From Rhizodiscina lignyota (lineage: Eukaryota > Ascomycota > Dothideomycetes > Aulographales > Rhizodiscinaceae), in NCBI GenBank assembly GCA_010015805.1, contig ML978131.1, positions 744,001 through 808,000 on the forward strand: a DNA stretch of 64,000 nucleotides, given 5' to 3'. Shown here in pieces: positions 53,715 to 63,741 of this stretch. The translations under genes were made by a program, and so were the position numbers. The notes beneath the pieces are model-generated. The model was not told the origin of the DNA. It worked only from the letters and a program-made list of their open reading frames with translations, and searched no databases. Numbering within the stretch: position 1 is the stretch's first letter; each line of letters starts with the position of its first letter.

Positions 53715-55115
53715 TCATTTCGCCAATGGGTCCACATTATCGCTCGTGCTATAGTCAGTCCGCCTCATGATGCCCTCCACCGGTCCAAGTAACCGCTGGA
53801 ATCCGTCCTTGCCCAGCGTCGCCACTTTCACTTCTGTTCTGCTCACCACACTTGCCGCTCTGGGCGCGTCGTTGAGGAGCGCCAGTTCGCCAAAGTAGTC
53901 GCCCTTTGCGTACTTTTTCACGGGCTGCTGCGTGCCGCGCTTGAAGGCTTCAGCCTCGCCAGACTCAAGCAGGAAGAATGATTCGCCCGGGTCACCTTCC
54001 TTGATGATTGTGCTGCCCGGGGGGTATTTCTGCGTCTCCAGAGCGTCGGCAATCTTGCTGCGCTCATATGGTGTGAGAGAGGAGAGCAGCTTGACCTCTT
54101 CTAGGAAGCTCTCGTACATGCGTCGGCGTTGGAAGGCAGAGTCCATGAGGATGCGGCGAAATGTGATGCGGTCGAGAGCCCAGAGTGTCGACTTCTCGGT
54201 GGATACGACGGTAGCGGCACGAGGAGCGTTGTACATGAGAGCAAGTTCACCGAAGGAGCTACCAGGTCCGTTGGTGGCCACCTTCTTGCCCATGCCCTCC
54301 TCTCCCGGTTCGAGCTTGCCACTTGAATTGACATAGATGTCAAACTTGCCGCCCTCAACTATGTAGAAGTAGTCTCCTACATCGCCTTGTGTGATTACCT
54401 TGATTCCCTTCGCGGGGATCACCTTCTCCTGCAGTGCTCCGAGCACTTGTGAAAACTGGTCCTCGTCGAGGTGGGAGAAGAGGAAGTTCCCAGCAACGGC
54501 TTGTCTGAGGCGGGTCTGTTGGTCTGCGGTCTTTTGGTAGAAGGGAGGAGTCCAATTGTCGTTGGCGGATGAGGCAGGGTTCAATGACTCTGCAGAGACT
54601 GAGGTGCGTCGGTTCATGTTGTAGTTGCTAGGGAAGCTCTGAGCGTCCATGCCGCTGCTCGATGGAGGCGAGGTGCCGCTCTTGAAGCCGCCAGAGCGAC
54701 CTCCACCGCCCATACTGAATCCACCGAAGTTGCCAAACGCACTCTCTCCGCCATTGTCCTGCTCGCGGGTCTTGTCGGCGTCCATGACGTTGGGTGGGAA
54801 GTTGCTCGTCGTGGGCGACGCGACGTGGTCGTTCTCCTCCTCCTCCGTCACGCTGCGCATTCCACCCGACGGGCTCTGCTGGCGCGGCGGCGATCCAAAG
54901 GGGTTGCTGCCGGGGAAGGTGGACGTCATGCCCGGCTGGCCGCCCTTGCTTGGGTGGAGGGACTGCTGGGCGGACAGCAGGAACTCGTTGCGCTGCGACT
55001 CGAGGCGGCGGGCGAAGAAGTTTGCGCAGAACTGGAGCACGTCGGCGGGCTGGTTGGCTAGCACCTCGCGGTTCAGGGCGGAGATTTCGCGCGTGTAGTC
55101 TGGCGGGAGCGACAT
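53715..55115 (-). CDS. cAMP-dependent protein kinase regulatory subunit, 466 aa
   Basis: Single open frame from ATG 55115 to the stop at 53715. The N-terminus MSLPPDYTREISALNREVLA with QFCANFFARRLESQR is the RIIalpha-type docking/dimerisation domain. A glycine/serine-rich linker follows and carries the pseudosubstrate/inhibitory site NRRTSVSAE (R-R-T-S at 169-172), a phosphorylatable RII-type site. Two cyclic-nucleotide-binding domains span about residues 210-330 and 330-455; their phosphate-binding cassettes are FGELALMYNAPRAATV and FGELALLNDAPRAASV, both with the key glutamate and arginine. In the absence of cAMP this protein holds the PKA catalytic subunit inactive in the cytosol and nucleus. 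The upstream open stretch to 55574 in the same frame has no ATG, so 55115 is the start that matches the family. Confidence 0.95.
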   Translation of the reverse strand: MSLPPDYTREISALNREVLANQPADVLQFCANFFARRLESQRNEFLLSAQQSLHPSKGGQPGMTSTFPGSNPFGSPPRQQSPSGGMRSVTEEEENDHVASPTTSNFPPNVMDADKTREQDNGGESAFGNFGGFSMGGGGRSGGFKSGTSPPSSSGMDAQSFPSNYNMNRRTSVSAESLNPASSANDNWTPPFYQKTADQQTRLRQAVAGNFLFSHLDEDQFSQVLGALQEKVIPAKGIKVITQGDVGDYFYIVEGGKFDIYVNSSGKLEPGEEGMGKKVATNGPGSSFGELALMYNAPRAATVVSTEKSTLWALDRITFRRILMDSAFQRRRMYESFLEEVKLLSSLTPYERSKIADALETQKYPPGSTIIKEGDPGESFFLLESGEAEAFKRGTQQPVKKYAKGDYFGELALLNDAPRAASVVSRTEVKVATLGKDGFQRLLGPVEGIMRRTDYSTSDNVDPLAK

Positions 55116-55574
55116 TTGAAGTGGAAGCGTGCGGAGAGGAGGGGCGCTGCTTTTTGGCTGCTGCTGCTGCGAGCTGGGAGCTGGCTGGCTGTGGGTCTCC
55201 GTCACGTCGGTCCCGACAGGGAAGGCGTGCTGTGTGGTACGGCTTGACAGCGATGGGAGTGCTGACGTGCAGACGGATATAGGCTGGAGGGAGGTCAATT
55301 GAGGTGTTGCAGCTGGGCCAGCAGAGCCAGGAAATTGCGAGGGCGGGTGGCTGCTGCTGTCGCGCGCGTGAGTGGGTGGGTAGTGGCCGTTTGGGGGGTG
55401 GAGGGAGCTACCCAGCGCTGGAGCGGGGTGCCAGCAGGCCAGCACGCTGCGTATGGAACGCTTCGAGAAGCCTTCTAGAAGGCGCACCGTGATACGATAC
55501 GTCACTCTGCGGATCGCGGCGTGTCTGGCGTCTTCTTTGTTGATGTGCTCTGGACGAGGTGTTGACGCACTCAA
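55116..55574 (-). other. Open 5' leader in frame with the PKA regulatory subunit
   Basis: Directly upstream of the PKA regulatory start, 153 codons stay open in the same frame without any ATG. The conceptual sequence is Pro/Ser/Gln-rich and not similar to PKA. It is most likely 5' untranslated leader or promoter, with the open frame due to base composition; a non-AUG extension is a formal alternative. Confidence 0.4.
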
Positions 55575-55950
55575 TCTGCCGTGACGCGGTGACGCTGCCC
55601 GGCCCTTCCCTTTGGAATGCTGCTTGCGGCCTCAGTGACGATCGCCATGGCCAGTCTCCCGGCCTGGACAATCTGCTCCCTAAAAAGCACTTGTCGGTAT
55701 CACTCACCGTCAGCCACTGCGCTTCACCGTGACACTAGCCTCGCCGTCTCCGCAACCGTGCAGGCCTAGCTTCCGTGCGATCGCTTACAGGTACAAGTGC
55801 GTCTCGGTGCTATCAAAGAAGATCGAGGAACATGTCTCGCTCTGGAATGCAGTTCGTGTTCTAATTACACCCTATCGTCGGCCTCTCATTCGAAATTGGC
55901 GAGCAATAAAGCAAGCAGCTATGATATATGCGAGTGAATAAGATATGCTT

Positions 55951-56160
55951 CGCTGTCTCATAATTCCTTGATTGAGAAACGGTCCACGCTCAGGCTTCAC
56001 CTCTCCGCCCATTATGGAGCGCTGTCTCATAATCACTTGATAAAGAAAGCAGTCCACGTTCAGACTTCATCTCTGCCCCATTATGAAGCGCCGTCTCATA
56101 ATTCGTTGCTGGGAAAGACGTTCACACTCTGAGACATGCTTCACGGAATGAAGCATTGTC
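55951..56160. repeat. Three-copy ~69-bp degenerate tandem repeat
   Basis: Units start at about 55952, 56021 and 56090 with (G)CTGTCTCATAATT or a variant, followed by a TTGAT-like stretch, GGTCCACG(C/T)TCAG, CTTCA(C/T)CTC and a CCATTATG(G/A)AGCG end. A fourth truncated start (ATTGTCTCATG) lies at about 56155. The array ends at the stop codon of the next minus-strand gene, so it forms that gene's 3' flank and may lie in its 3' untranslated region. Confidence 0.8.
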
Positions 56161-57906
56161 TCATGCCTTCTTCCTGCGCTCCCGCTTTTCGACCTCCTTC
56201 TGCATGTTGGTCTCTTCCTCCAGCTTCTTGGCTGTGGGCTTCCTCACGCGCCTGAGCCGAGAAGCGGGTCCTCCCTCCTCATCACCAGACGGCTGCTCTT
56301 CTCGAAACTTGATCGTCAGTCTCGTCTCGCGCTCCGATTTTGCAGCAGGTGGTCCGTTCGCAGCAGGTGGTCCCTTCGCAGCAGTAGGTCCCTTCGCAGC
56401 AGTAGGTCCCTTCGCAGCAGATGGTCCCTTCGTAGTAGGTGGTCCCTTCGTAGTAGTAGGTAGCTGTTCCTCGTGAACCTTAATCTTTAGCTTCGTCACG
56501 CCCTTCGGTTCTCCAGCAGGTTCTTCCTTCTCGGCAGCGACGTGCTCATTCTGAGGCTTCTTGGCGGTGGATCGCGTCTTTTGCTTGGGCTTCTCCATCT
56601 CTTGCACACTGTCGCTGGAGAGCATTCGCTCAGTCGCCAGGTTCTTCGACATCGACCTCGTCTCGCGCCTGGAACTCTCTGGATGTGCCGTGTCTTCACG
56701 AACAGCCAAGCCCTCATCCTCACGCCCCTTTCCCTTGCCTCTCTTCTGCTGCTTCGAGATCGCACCAAGTTGGCCCTTCTCTCTAGGAGCAGCAGACGTC
56801 CTCTCATCCTGAAAAGTATGCTCATACTCGTGGTCCAGATCATTGTACCAGTTCAGTAGCCTCGTGACGAACCTCTCCAGGAACTCACGGAAGCCTGCTG
56901 CCACTGCGACGTGCTGACTCTCCTGCAAGTCGACCTGCGGCACTGCCGACTCGTCCAGCGCTCCCATGACCTCCTCAACAAGCCGCGTGTGAAACTCCAG
57001 CGGCTCGCCCTTCCACCCGTGGCTGTGGTAGACTGCCTTCTCCAGAACGTCCTCCATGACCTTTGCCTCATTGGTATTTGCAGGATTGAGACGACGCGGT
57101 TCGACAGTGTTTCTGCGCGCTGGACGAAGGAGGTAGTGAATGCCGGGGATCATGTCGTCGCGGTTGATTGTGATGATGCTGCGCTTGGACTTGTAGCGGA
57201 TGTGGGACTGGTCTGGGATAGGCGTGTCGTAGCGGGAGAGGCCTTCCTCGATCTTGTCCCAGAGCTGCTTTAGCCGCGGGTTCGGGTTCCACGCAACATC
57301 AGGAATGGTGAGGCCTTGTGCCTCAGCATAAGCTTGAACTTCTAGGCACGCGCGGTCGTTGCTGCGGCCCCAGAGCTCGGCGAGGTCGTGCCACCAGTGG
57401 CGGCAGTTGCTGGCTCCGCAGTCGCGATGCAGGTCGTTGAACTGGGTTTGAGTATAGTCGTAGACGACTCCAACATTGTCAACCTTCTCTCTCCTCTCGT
57501 TAAACGTCTCACGTGTGATGCGGAACATGATGCGCTCGGGATGTCTGGAATTTTGAAACGTCACCATCTTCAGCATCGTGCTGCCACTTTTCTGCGCCAC
57601 CGCCTCCAGAGCCTCCTCTAGATCCTTCCAATTCACTCCTCCTCCGCGACGACGCACGGTAATGTTCTCGTCATCGACGAGGCTGAGGCACGAGAAGCTC
57701 CAGCTCACGCCGGGCGGAGCAGTAGTCACAGGCGCATTACGTGTCGCGAGGTTCTCGGGATCTTGGAGGAAGAGTTCTCTGCCCTTTGGGAGAATCGACT
57801 GGTCGGGGTAGAGGAACACGAATTCGTGGTGCGGCCAGCGCGCGACACCATCGCCGTTGAAGCGGCCGGCAGGAGACTTTGTAGCGACGTGTCGTTCGTA
57901 GGGCAT
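56161..57906 (-). CDS. Unknown protein with C-terminal KGP hexapeptide repeats, 581 aa
   Basis: Single open frame from ATG 57906 to the stop at 56161. A splice acceptor-like ACAG lies just before the ATG, so an intron in the 5' leader is possible. The N-terminal ~380 residues look folded: VARWPHHEFVFLYPDQSILP, GVSWSFSCLSLVDDENITVR, MVTFQNSRHPERIMFRITRE and CRHWWHDLAELWGRSNDRAC. The rest is charged, basic and disordered (KQQKRGKGKGREDEG), ending in a seven-unit repeat around AAKGPT and a basic tail (REKRKKA-like end). I do not recognise the family. The folded part could be a fungal-specific domain; the tail suggests a nuclear protein. No membrane segments or secretion signal are seen. Confidence 0.75.
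   Translation of the reverse strand: MPYERHVATKSPAGRFNGDGVARWPHHEFVFLYPDQSILPKGRELFLQDPENLATRNAPVTTAPPGVSWSFSCLSLVDDENITVRRRGGGVNWKDLEEALEAVAQKSGSTMLKMVTFQNSRHPERIMFRITRETFNERREKVDNVGVVYDYTQTQFNDLHRDCGASNCRHWWHDLAELWGRSNDRACLEVQAYAEAQGLTIPDVAWNPNPRLKQLWDKIEEGLSRYDTPIPDQSHIRYKSKRSIITINRDDMIPGIHYLLRPARRNTVEPRRLNPANTNEAKVMEDVLEKAVYHSHGWKGEPLEFHTRLVEEVMGALDESAVPQVDLQESQHVAVAAGFREFLERFVTRLLNWYNDLDHEYEHTFQDERTSAAPREKGQLGAISKQQKRGKGKGREDEGLAVREDTAHPESSRRETRSMSKNLATERMLSSDSVQEMEKPKQKTRSTAKKPQNEHVAAEKEEPAGEPKGVTKLKIKVHEEQLPTTTKGPPTTKGPSAAKGPTAAKGPTAAKGPPAANGPPAAKSERETRLTIKFREEQPSGDEEGGPASRLRRVRKPTAKKLEEETNMQKEVEKRERRKKA
56341..56463 (-). repeat. 18-bp coding minisatellite (KGP repeat)
   Basis: About seven tandem 18-bp units, each encoding six residues of the form (A/T)(A/T)KGP(P/S/T). 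On the plus strand the unit reads like GCAGCAGTAGGTCCCTTC, with two neighbouring units nearly identical and others differing at two or three bases. Confidence 0.9.
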
Positions 57907-59581
57907 CCTGTAATTTTCGGGGGTGGATGGCGAGCCGGACGGCGGAGATGACTGCGATGCGCGTGAGAGTATACTTGCCTCGGTGGTATAGTCTATGTTT
58001 AGTTACAACATTTTGCCCTCTGCTTTCTATTGCAGGATCCATGATGAAGTGGAAAGATCTGCTGTAGGTAGTGTAGTGTGTTGATTTTGGTGTCGGGAGT
58101 GTGTAGAGTTGAGCTGGTTGAGGTTTTGTAGAAGTGTGGGTGTAAACGTAGACTGTAGCTTTTTGAAGAGCTGCGCCTGCGTTTGATGCGAGAGCCTCGC
58201 GCTCGGAAGTGCGCAGCGTTGGATTCGGTTGGTGGGGATGATGGGAACAATTAAAGTGGCAGCCTTGTCAAGCGAATTCTGCAGGTGGGAGAAGGAAGTG
58301 ATGTCAGTTCGCTATCTTCACGCCTCTGTGAGAGTGAATCGTTGGCAGGGTCGACCAGCTCGAGCAAGACCAAAAAGAAAGGACTGCACTTGAAATGCAC
58401 CATGTTAAAGGATTCTATAAGTTATAATAAGTCGGACTTAGAATTTTTCAACCCAAAAAAATTTGGCAGAAAAAAGGCAAAAAATTCAGGCACCCACTCC
58501 TACTCCTCGATGTTGAATTGGAGTAGAAGGCTGTACCTTATCAAACTTTCCAACGTGTCCGATGCGGTTTACCCCTCACAGCTGCTCGTACAGCTAAGGT
58601 ACGCCAAGGACTTCTTTGGCAGTTTTGTCGGTCGTCAACCTATGGTGGTCACCCTTCAGGAGTGTGGCCACCAATTGTTGGCTGAAGTAGAGAGCAACGT
58701 CGACTTGAGCTAATGCTCGTTCTCTGAATTGGAGTACTAAGGAAAGTTACGAAATATATGAATGACCATAGAATAAAATAAATCAGGGGTCATACTCAAT
58801 GACGGAAGAGCTTCCAGCCTCCCAATACCGCACCCTCTACTTTTCCTTTCTGAGTTTCTTCAACGCACACCACTTTGCACTAAAACACTGTCGATGGCGA
58901 TGGTGAATAGTGAGCAGCCTTTTCATTTCAACTTCGAGCTTTTCTTTTCCTCTTTCCTCTTTGAGCGAGACAATTTTCAACGCATCGTGTGAAAAGATTG
59001 ACGGACGGACTGGTCGACGAGACAACCGGCAAAGATGCTGCTTGTGGTCATGGAAAGAAAGAGGCAGACCAGCAATCTATTGATGACGAACCCTACCAGT
59101 AGCCAGCGGTCTTTAAGGCAAATTAAATCCATGAGTTCATGAAGCTTACCGACTGACCGAAACTCAAAAGCGATCGCGGAGGCTCGCCACTGTACTGTAG
59201 CACGTTCGATATCAATGGCCGACCTTCGAGACTCTTACACCTGGGGCTTTCGCATGAACAATTAGGGGAGCGTCCGCTAGGGCGGCGAGAGTTTCGCAGC
59301 TGGAGGGCCAGCTGGCATGACTGCCACTGATCGCACCATCGAAAGCTTCATCATTCTCGCAGCCAGCCCATCTTGACAGTGGGATAGGACATTCCTGGTT
59401 CTCCCTCAGGACAAGGGTGTCGGGACAAAGGTACGGGGGAAGGTTCGTGGTGAAGGGGTATCGTGGGTATCGGGACAAGGATTTCGGTACGCCGACTTCA
59501 GACGCAGGTACTAGAACTCTGCTTCGTAATAGACGCCACAGATTGCTTTCTGCTAACCACACTGCTGTCTTAGGGCAGATT
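57907..59581. other. Intergenic, no supported gene
   Basis: This 1.7 kb starts with the promoter of the KGP-repeat gene. An open frame at 58285-58713 (plus) includes an A-rich patch near 58449-58490 and encodes a charged N-terminus, then LNWSRRLYLIKLSNVSDAVY; it has no family match and unclear status. Further right only scattered short frames are seen. Confidence 0.45.
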
Positions 59582-61735
59582 ACTCCATCTGTTGGCCATG
59601 ACGGTTGCTTCAGCGGGTCGGGTTGAGGGCGTGCTGGAGAGCATTGCCGGCTCCAATCACCACCACAACCACACAGGTTTTGCGCCTATTGTCTAGTACG
59701 AGCCTCTATTCCTTCGAGTCGATCAACGGTCCTGTTCCACTCGCGTGGTCGTGGCTGACAGCGCATCGGCCAGCCGTGATCGAATATGGGGGAAACTGGA
59801 GAATTAGCACTACTACTGCATCAGTGCCACTACTATTTGAACAGAAAGAGAGCACAATTACTGTAACAGTCAATTGAACATCAATGAAGAGATTAGCATG
59901 AGGTTTGTTGTTGTTGCGGACGCGTCCATCGAATCGCTAAGAAATTCAGTGGGGAAGGATGTTTGTTTACGGTTTGTCGTGCCAAGGAATTTTCGATCCG
60001 CCCCGCCGACCTCAGACAACGACATCTCCTTCGTTCATTACGGTTTTCTGTCCACTAATGACAAGCAAGCAGCAAATCGAGTAGACTCTCGCATCGTCTT
60101 CAAGGTTAAATTAGATTTTTCCATCCAGATCGATCACCTTCTCTGCATGGAGGCACTGGAAGTGGTGATGAGACCGTTGGAAGATATCTTCGACTGGCTC
60201 GAAATTTGGCTGGCCGCAATTCAGGTCGACCGATGCTCCGAATCTCGATGTCTGCAAGACGGAGACCTGATCAATGGAGCACGACATTGTATCTCTAGCT
60301 CAATATATCTCCGAGCGAACAGGACAGTGTTCGAAGCCACTATGATCGCACGACCTAACGATATAAAGCTGTTTCCCTGAAAAGTGAGAAAGAGCGACTA
60401 ATAATGATAAACGCCTCAGATCCATGTTGCAATAATTTGTTCTACAATACCAGGGCAGCGAACTCACTAAAGGAGCGTAATCTGGGTTTAAACTTGTTAC
60501 TACTATCCAAGTACGAGCGAGAGAAGCTGTTCAGTGTGATTCGAGGACTGGAACATTCGAGCCTACATGTCACGACTGTGAAGGCCTTGCTGTGAACTCG
60601 ATGTTTCACCAGCGGCTAAGTTCAATCATCGTCACGTCGCTCTTCAATCATGTGGTCTATGATCAGCTCTCCCATCGATCTTCTAACCAAAACTCAACGA
60701 ACATCCGAAACGACTCTTTTTACTTCAAGACCAACAGCTACTCGCGCTTCCAGTTCCTGAAGCAAGGATCACGAGTACAAGTACAATACAATCTCAGGAA
60801 GGACTCTATCCAATGGGCTTCGATCGAGGACAGCGTGCAAGGTGGAGCAAGGTGACGTGGCTCTTTTTAGTTTGGGAGAACTGCAATAAATTTCCTTGGG
60901 GCCCCCACAAAACTGTGACAGGCCATCTGCAGCATGAGGCAGTATCCCTCGGGATCCCCATTAGCAGTGGCAAGGATGCTGCTGCATTCTCATCGGAGGC
61001 TGTTGGAAAACTCGTCCGAAAGTATGGTCAAGATCCTCGAGCATTGATTGTGGTTGTCTACACCGGGGTGAGTCCTTATCCTCAAATTGATATTGAGGAA
61101 GAGACCGAGTCATTTACTGTGTCATAGCATGGCTGCGGATTTTATGACGATAGAGAAGATCAATTCTTAATGGGCTCGTCAGTCCTCTTTCCACCTGAAG
61201 TATGTTCTGGGCTAATCAGAAAGCTTCAGGCCCACGCATATCGATAAAAGCGGAAATGAGACCCATACGACAGTGAGCTTCCGTCAAGCCTTCACTCCCA
61301 TATTCAAGCACGCTCAGTCCTGCGCTTTGGTAATACTAAGCTCCTGCGATACCCTTTGTGCCATTCGAGACTGGACAAGTCTTATGCGCCAATATCGACA
61401 TTCCGATTCCGATCAAAGTCTCAAACTCCTCACGGCTTACCACCTTGGTTACAGTTCAAGCTCCTCACCGTACTTCTGCGGCCTCCTCGAAGATGCCTTG
61501 AAAGCGAGGGACGTCTTTAACGATCCATCAAGGGATGTAAAAGAAAGCATTCTTGACCATATCTTCAGGAATGCTGGCACAACGTGCGACCCTTTCCATG
61601 TCACTATGTCCATGAAGCAAGAGCCAGAATTGAACCGACTTGTTACTAGCAATATCAAGACGGTATTCAGGTGTGTACACCCCGAAGAAGAGAACCTCAG
61701 CTTACTCTGGGCCCAGAGAGGTGCACAATAACTTC
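59582..61735 (+). pseudogene. Decayed caspase-like (peptidase C14 fold) gene
   Basis: A run of broken coding pieces. The clearest part is 60941-61199: the segment ALIVVVYTG, a GTGAGT...CATAG intron (61070-61127), then HGCGFYDDREDQFLMGSSVL, which together give the T-G-H-G block around the catalytic histidine of caspase-like proteins. Further on, 61273-61400 encodes FKHAQSCALVILSSCD, at the position of the catalytic cysteine strand. These two parts lie in frames that no ordinary splice joins, and upstream pieces (59874-60380, 60404-60595, 60592-60855) are separated by stops. I read this as a host gene that lost function, of the fungal caspase-like type found in non-self recognition or death pathways. 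The N-terminal part is unidentified. A misread multi-intron gene is the alternative. Confidence 0.5.
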
Positions 61736-61938
61736 GAGCGGTTATACGCTCCGTATCTAAAGCTTTATGCAGCAATCGGGAAGATTAATTTAGCTATTGT
61801 CCATCGAGATAGAACCTATCCCTCGGACTACGCAAAGTCGTTACGATGCGGGGAAGGAGTCTGCTACATTGAGGAGGCACACTCTCGATTATGATTCTAA
61901 GCTCAGAGTGAGAAATCTGATTATTGTAGGATACACCT

Positions 61939-62763
61939 ATGGCAGATGTGATCGCCACTTACAGAGAGACCGAAATACCTAGCCAAAGTCGCGAGAGTAT
62001 AAAGCTTTTTTACAATTCGATACCAGTTGAAGACCCGTTGGACATTCAGAGAACTGCTGCGCATGAAGGCCGCAATCTACCCAGACAAAGACATACGACA
62101 CATATCCCGAGTATTTGTTCTGCACGCTTTGTGTCTTGATAATGTTCTATATGAACGTTACGAGGCTCGTAGTAATCCACAGGACCCCGATTATTTTCGA
62201 ATGAATGTCTTCAATCACCATCCGAATGATCCGATAAAATGTTATAAGTATTGCACAGGGAAATGCAAGAGCAAGGACCCGGAGACTATGAGGAGGTCAA
62301 CTGAGAAGGAGTTTATGGGTAAGTCTTCAGCTGCGCGGAATGTGGGAGACGGCTAACGATTCGGCCACGGGCCTCGATTTATAGGATACCGCAACAACGT
62401 TCTTCATCAGAACGCTTCCACGTACGCGGCCGGGAACGCAACGAACAGACATGGCAATGCCTACCCTACTTCTCATGGCTATCCTCGAGGCAGTAGCGAC
62501 TCCCGGACGGGAGCTTATCCTCAGCGCGTCAACTACTCTCAGCAGGCCAACTACTCTCGAACTGGCGCTGGCTATGGTAATGGCTATGGTCAATCCGGAT
62601 GCTACGCTCAACCCGGGACACGCAAGATACCCGTAAACTACGGCTGGCCTGGCGCTTCTGGATATGAGCATGCTTGTTCGAATATGTACGGCAGTGGCTA
62701 CGGCGGCGGATATGGTGGTGGATAGGGCGGCGCATACGGTGGTGCATACGATCCTTGGTGATG
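61939..62763 (+). pseudogene. Broken two-exon gene with Gly/Tyr-rich end
   Basis: The piece 61939-62050 encodes YRETEIPSQSRESIKLFYNS then PVEDPLDIQ; the homologous continuation AAIYPDKDIRHISRVFVLHA lies in another frame from 62027 to 62318. A good intron (GTAAGT...TATAG, 62319-62384) leads to an exon rich in Gly, Tyr and Asn (YGNGYGQSG, GYGGGYGGG). That frame meets TAG at 62724-62726 and then stays open for another dozen codons ending GGAYGGAYDPW, suggesting a recent stop within the original tail. CYKYCTGKCK near the exon 1 end may be a small metal-binding group. Function unknown. One frame shift and one internal stop make it probably non-functional, though a functional truncated form cannot be excluded. 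Confidence 0.45.
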
Positions 62764-63741
62764 CGTCATTCTTTACCAAGATCTGAAGACTGGATGCGTA
62801 TTGAAACTTGGGAGATTGATGAGAGAAATTGGATTCATGCTCTGCATTGACATAATAAAATCGGTGGAGTTGGGAATTCTTGAGATGGCGTGGGAGCATG
62901 CAATGTATCTGTTAAGATTGCAATACTTTTCCAAAATACAAGCAGATCGAATCCACTGATGCTTCCGAGGTGGTGCAACAGAATAGAGCAAAATCCTATT
63001 CCAGGTCCACGCCAGTAGTGTAACGGGGCTGCCATTAGGTGGTGAAGGCCGTTTGAATAGATAACTGAATGATATGCTACCTCTATATATAGATTGTGAG
63101 AAGATAAAGACGAACACGCAAGTCGCTCTCCAATATCGCAGTTGGTCCGGCGGTTGACTCCAAGCGAGGCTCTCTCTAGATGGGCGATGAAAGGGAAGGA
63201 CGCAATTCGAGAAACCAGCCCAAGTCGGGCCAAGTCCAGATGTATACGCGAGCCGTGGAAACGGTAGTCAGCGAGGAGCTTACTCTTCTCCCCAATCAGC
63301 CAGTGCCAATGCTTGTGGTGTTGCCTGGATTCGTATCAGTGCTTACCCTGGGTGCTATTGAAATATCTAGCCTCGAGCGTTACACACAATCAGAGCTTCC
63401 CCATTTCTCACTCTCGGAAGCAAATAACTTCTCTGGGCTCCCGCAAAGAGGAGAACCTGGGATTGCACCTTCTTGTCCAACGTTGTTTTGTCGATTCGGC
63501 GCAACTTCATTGCAGATTACGCGCGTTACGAGAACCCCTGTCCTGCCTCGGCTCAGCAAAAACGCGTGAGCTGTTGGCACCTCGAAACTCTACTTCACGC
63601 GAAGAAATCGGACCACACCCATCTCGAAATTCCCGCAGCCTTTGAGTGTTATACAGTCGGCAACAGCCTGCGCAGCTGCATAAACCCATTCCATCCCTTT
63701 TGCCTTGGGGTTGAGCTCCTTTCGACTCGGATCCAGTCAAG
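62764..63741. other. Intergenic, promoter of aldehyde dehydrogenase
   Basis: About 1 kb upstream of the aldehyde dehydrogenase start. Open frames at 63180-63569 and 63473-63961 overlap the real gene's leader or exons and show no family of their own. Confidence 0.5.

Noticed and set aside
53715-55574. Full 619-codon frame as the PKA regulatory protein
   Set aside because: The upstream part begins with TTG and has no ATG. The family N-terminus MSLPPDYTREI starts at 55115.
56341-56463. CRISPR-like array
   Set aside because: The 18-bp units are contiguous without spacers and encode a regular KGP hexapeptide within an open frame; it is a coding minisatellite.
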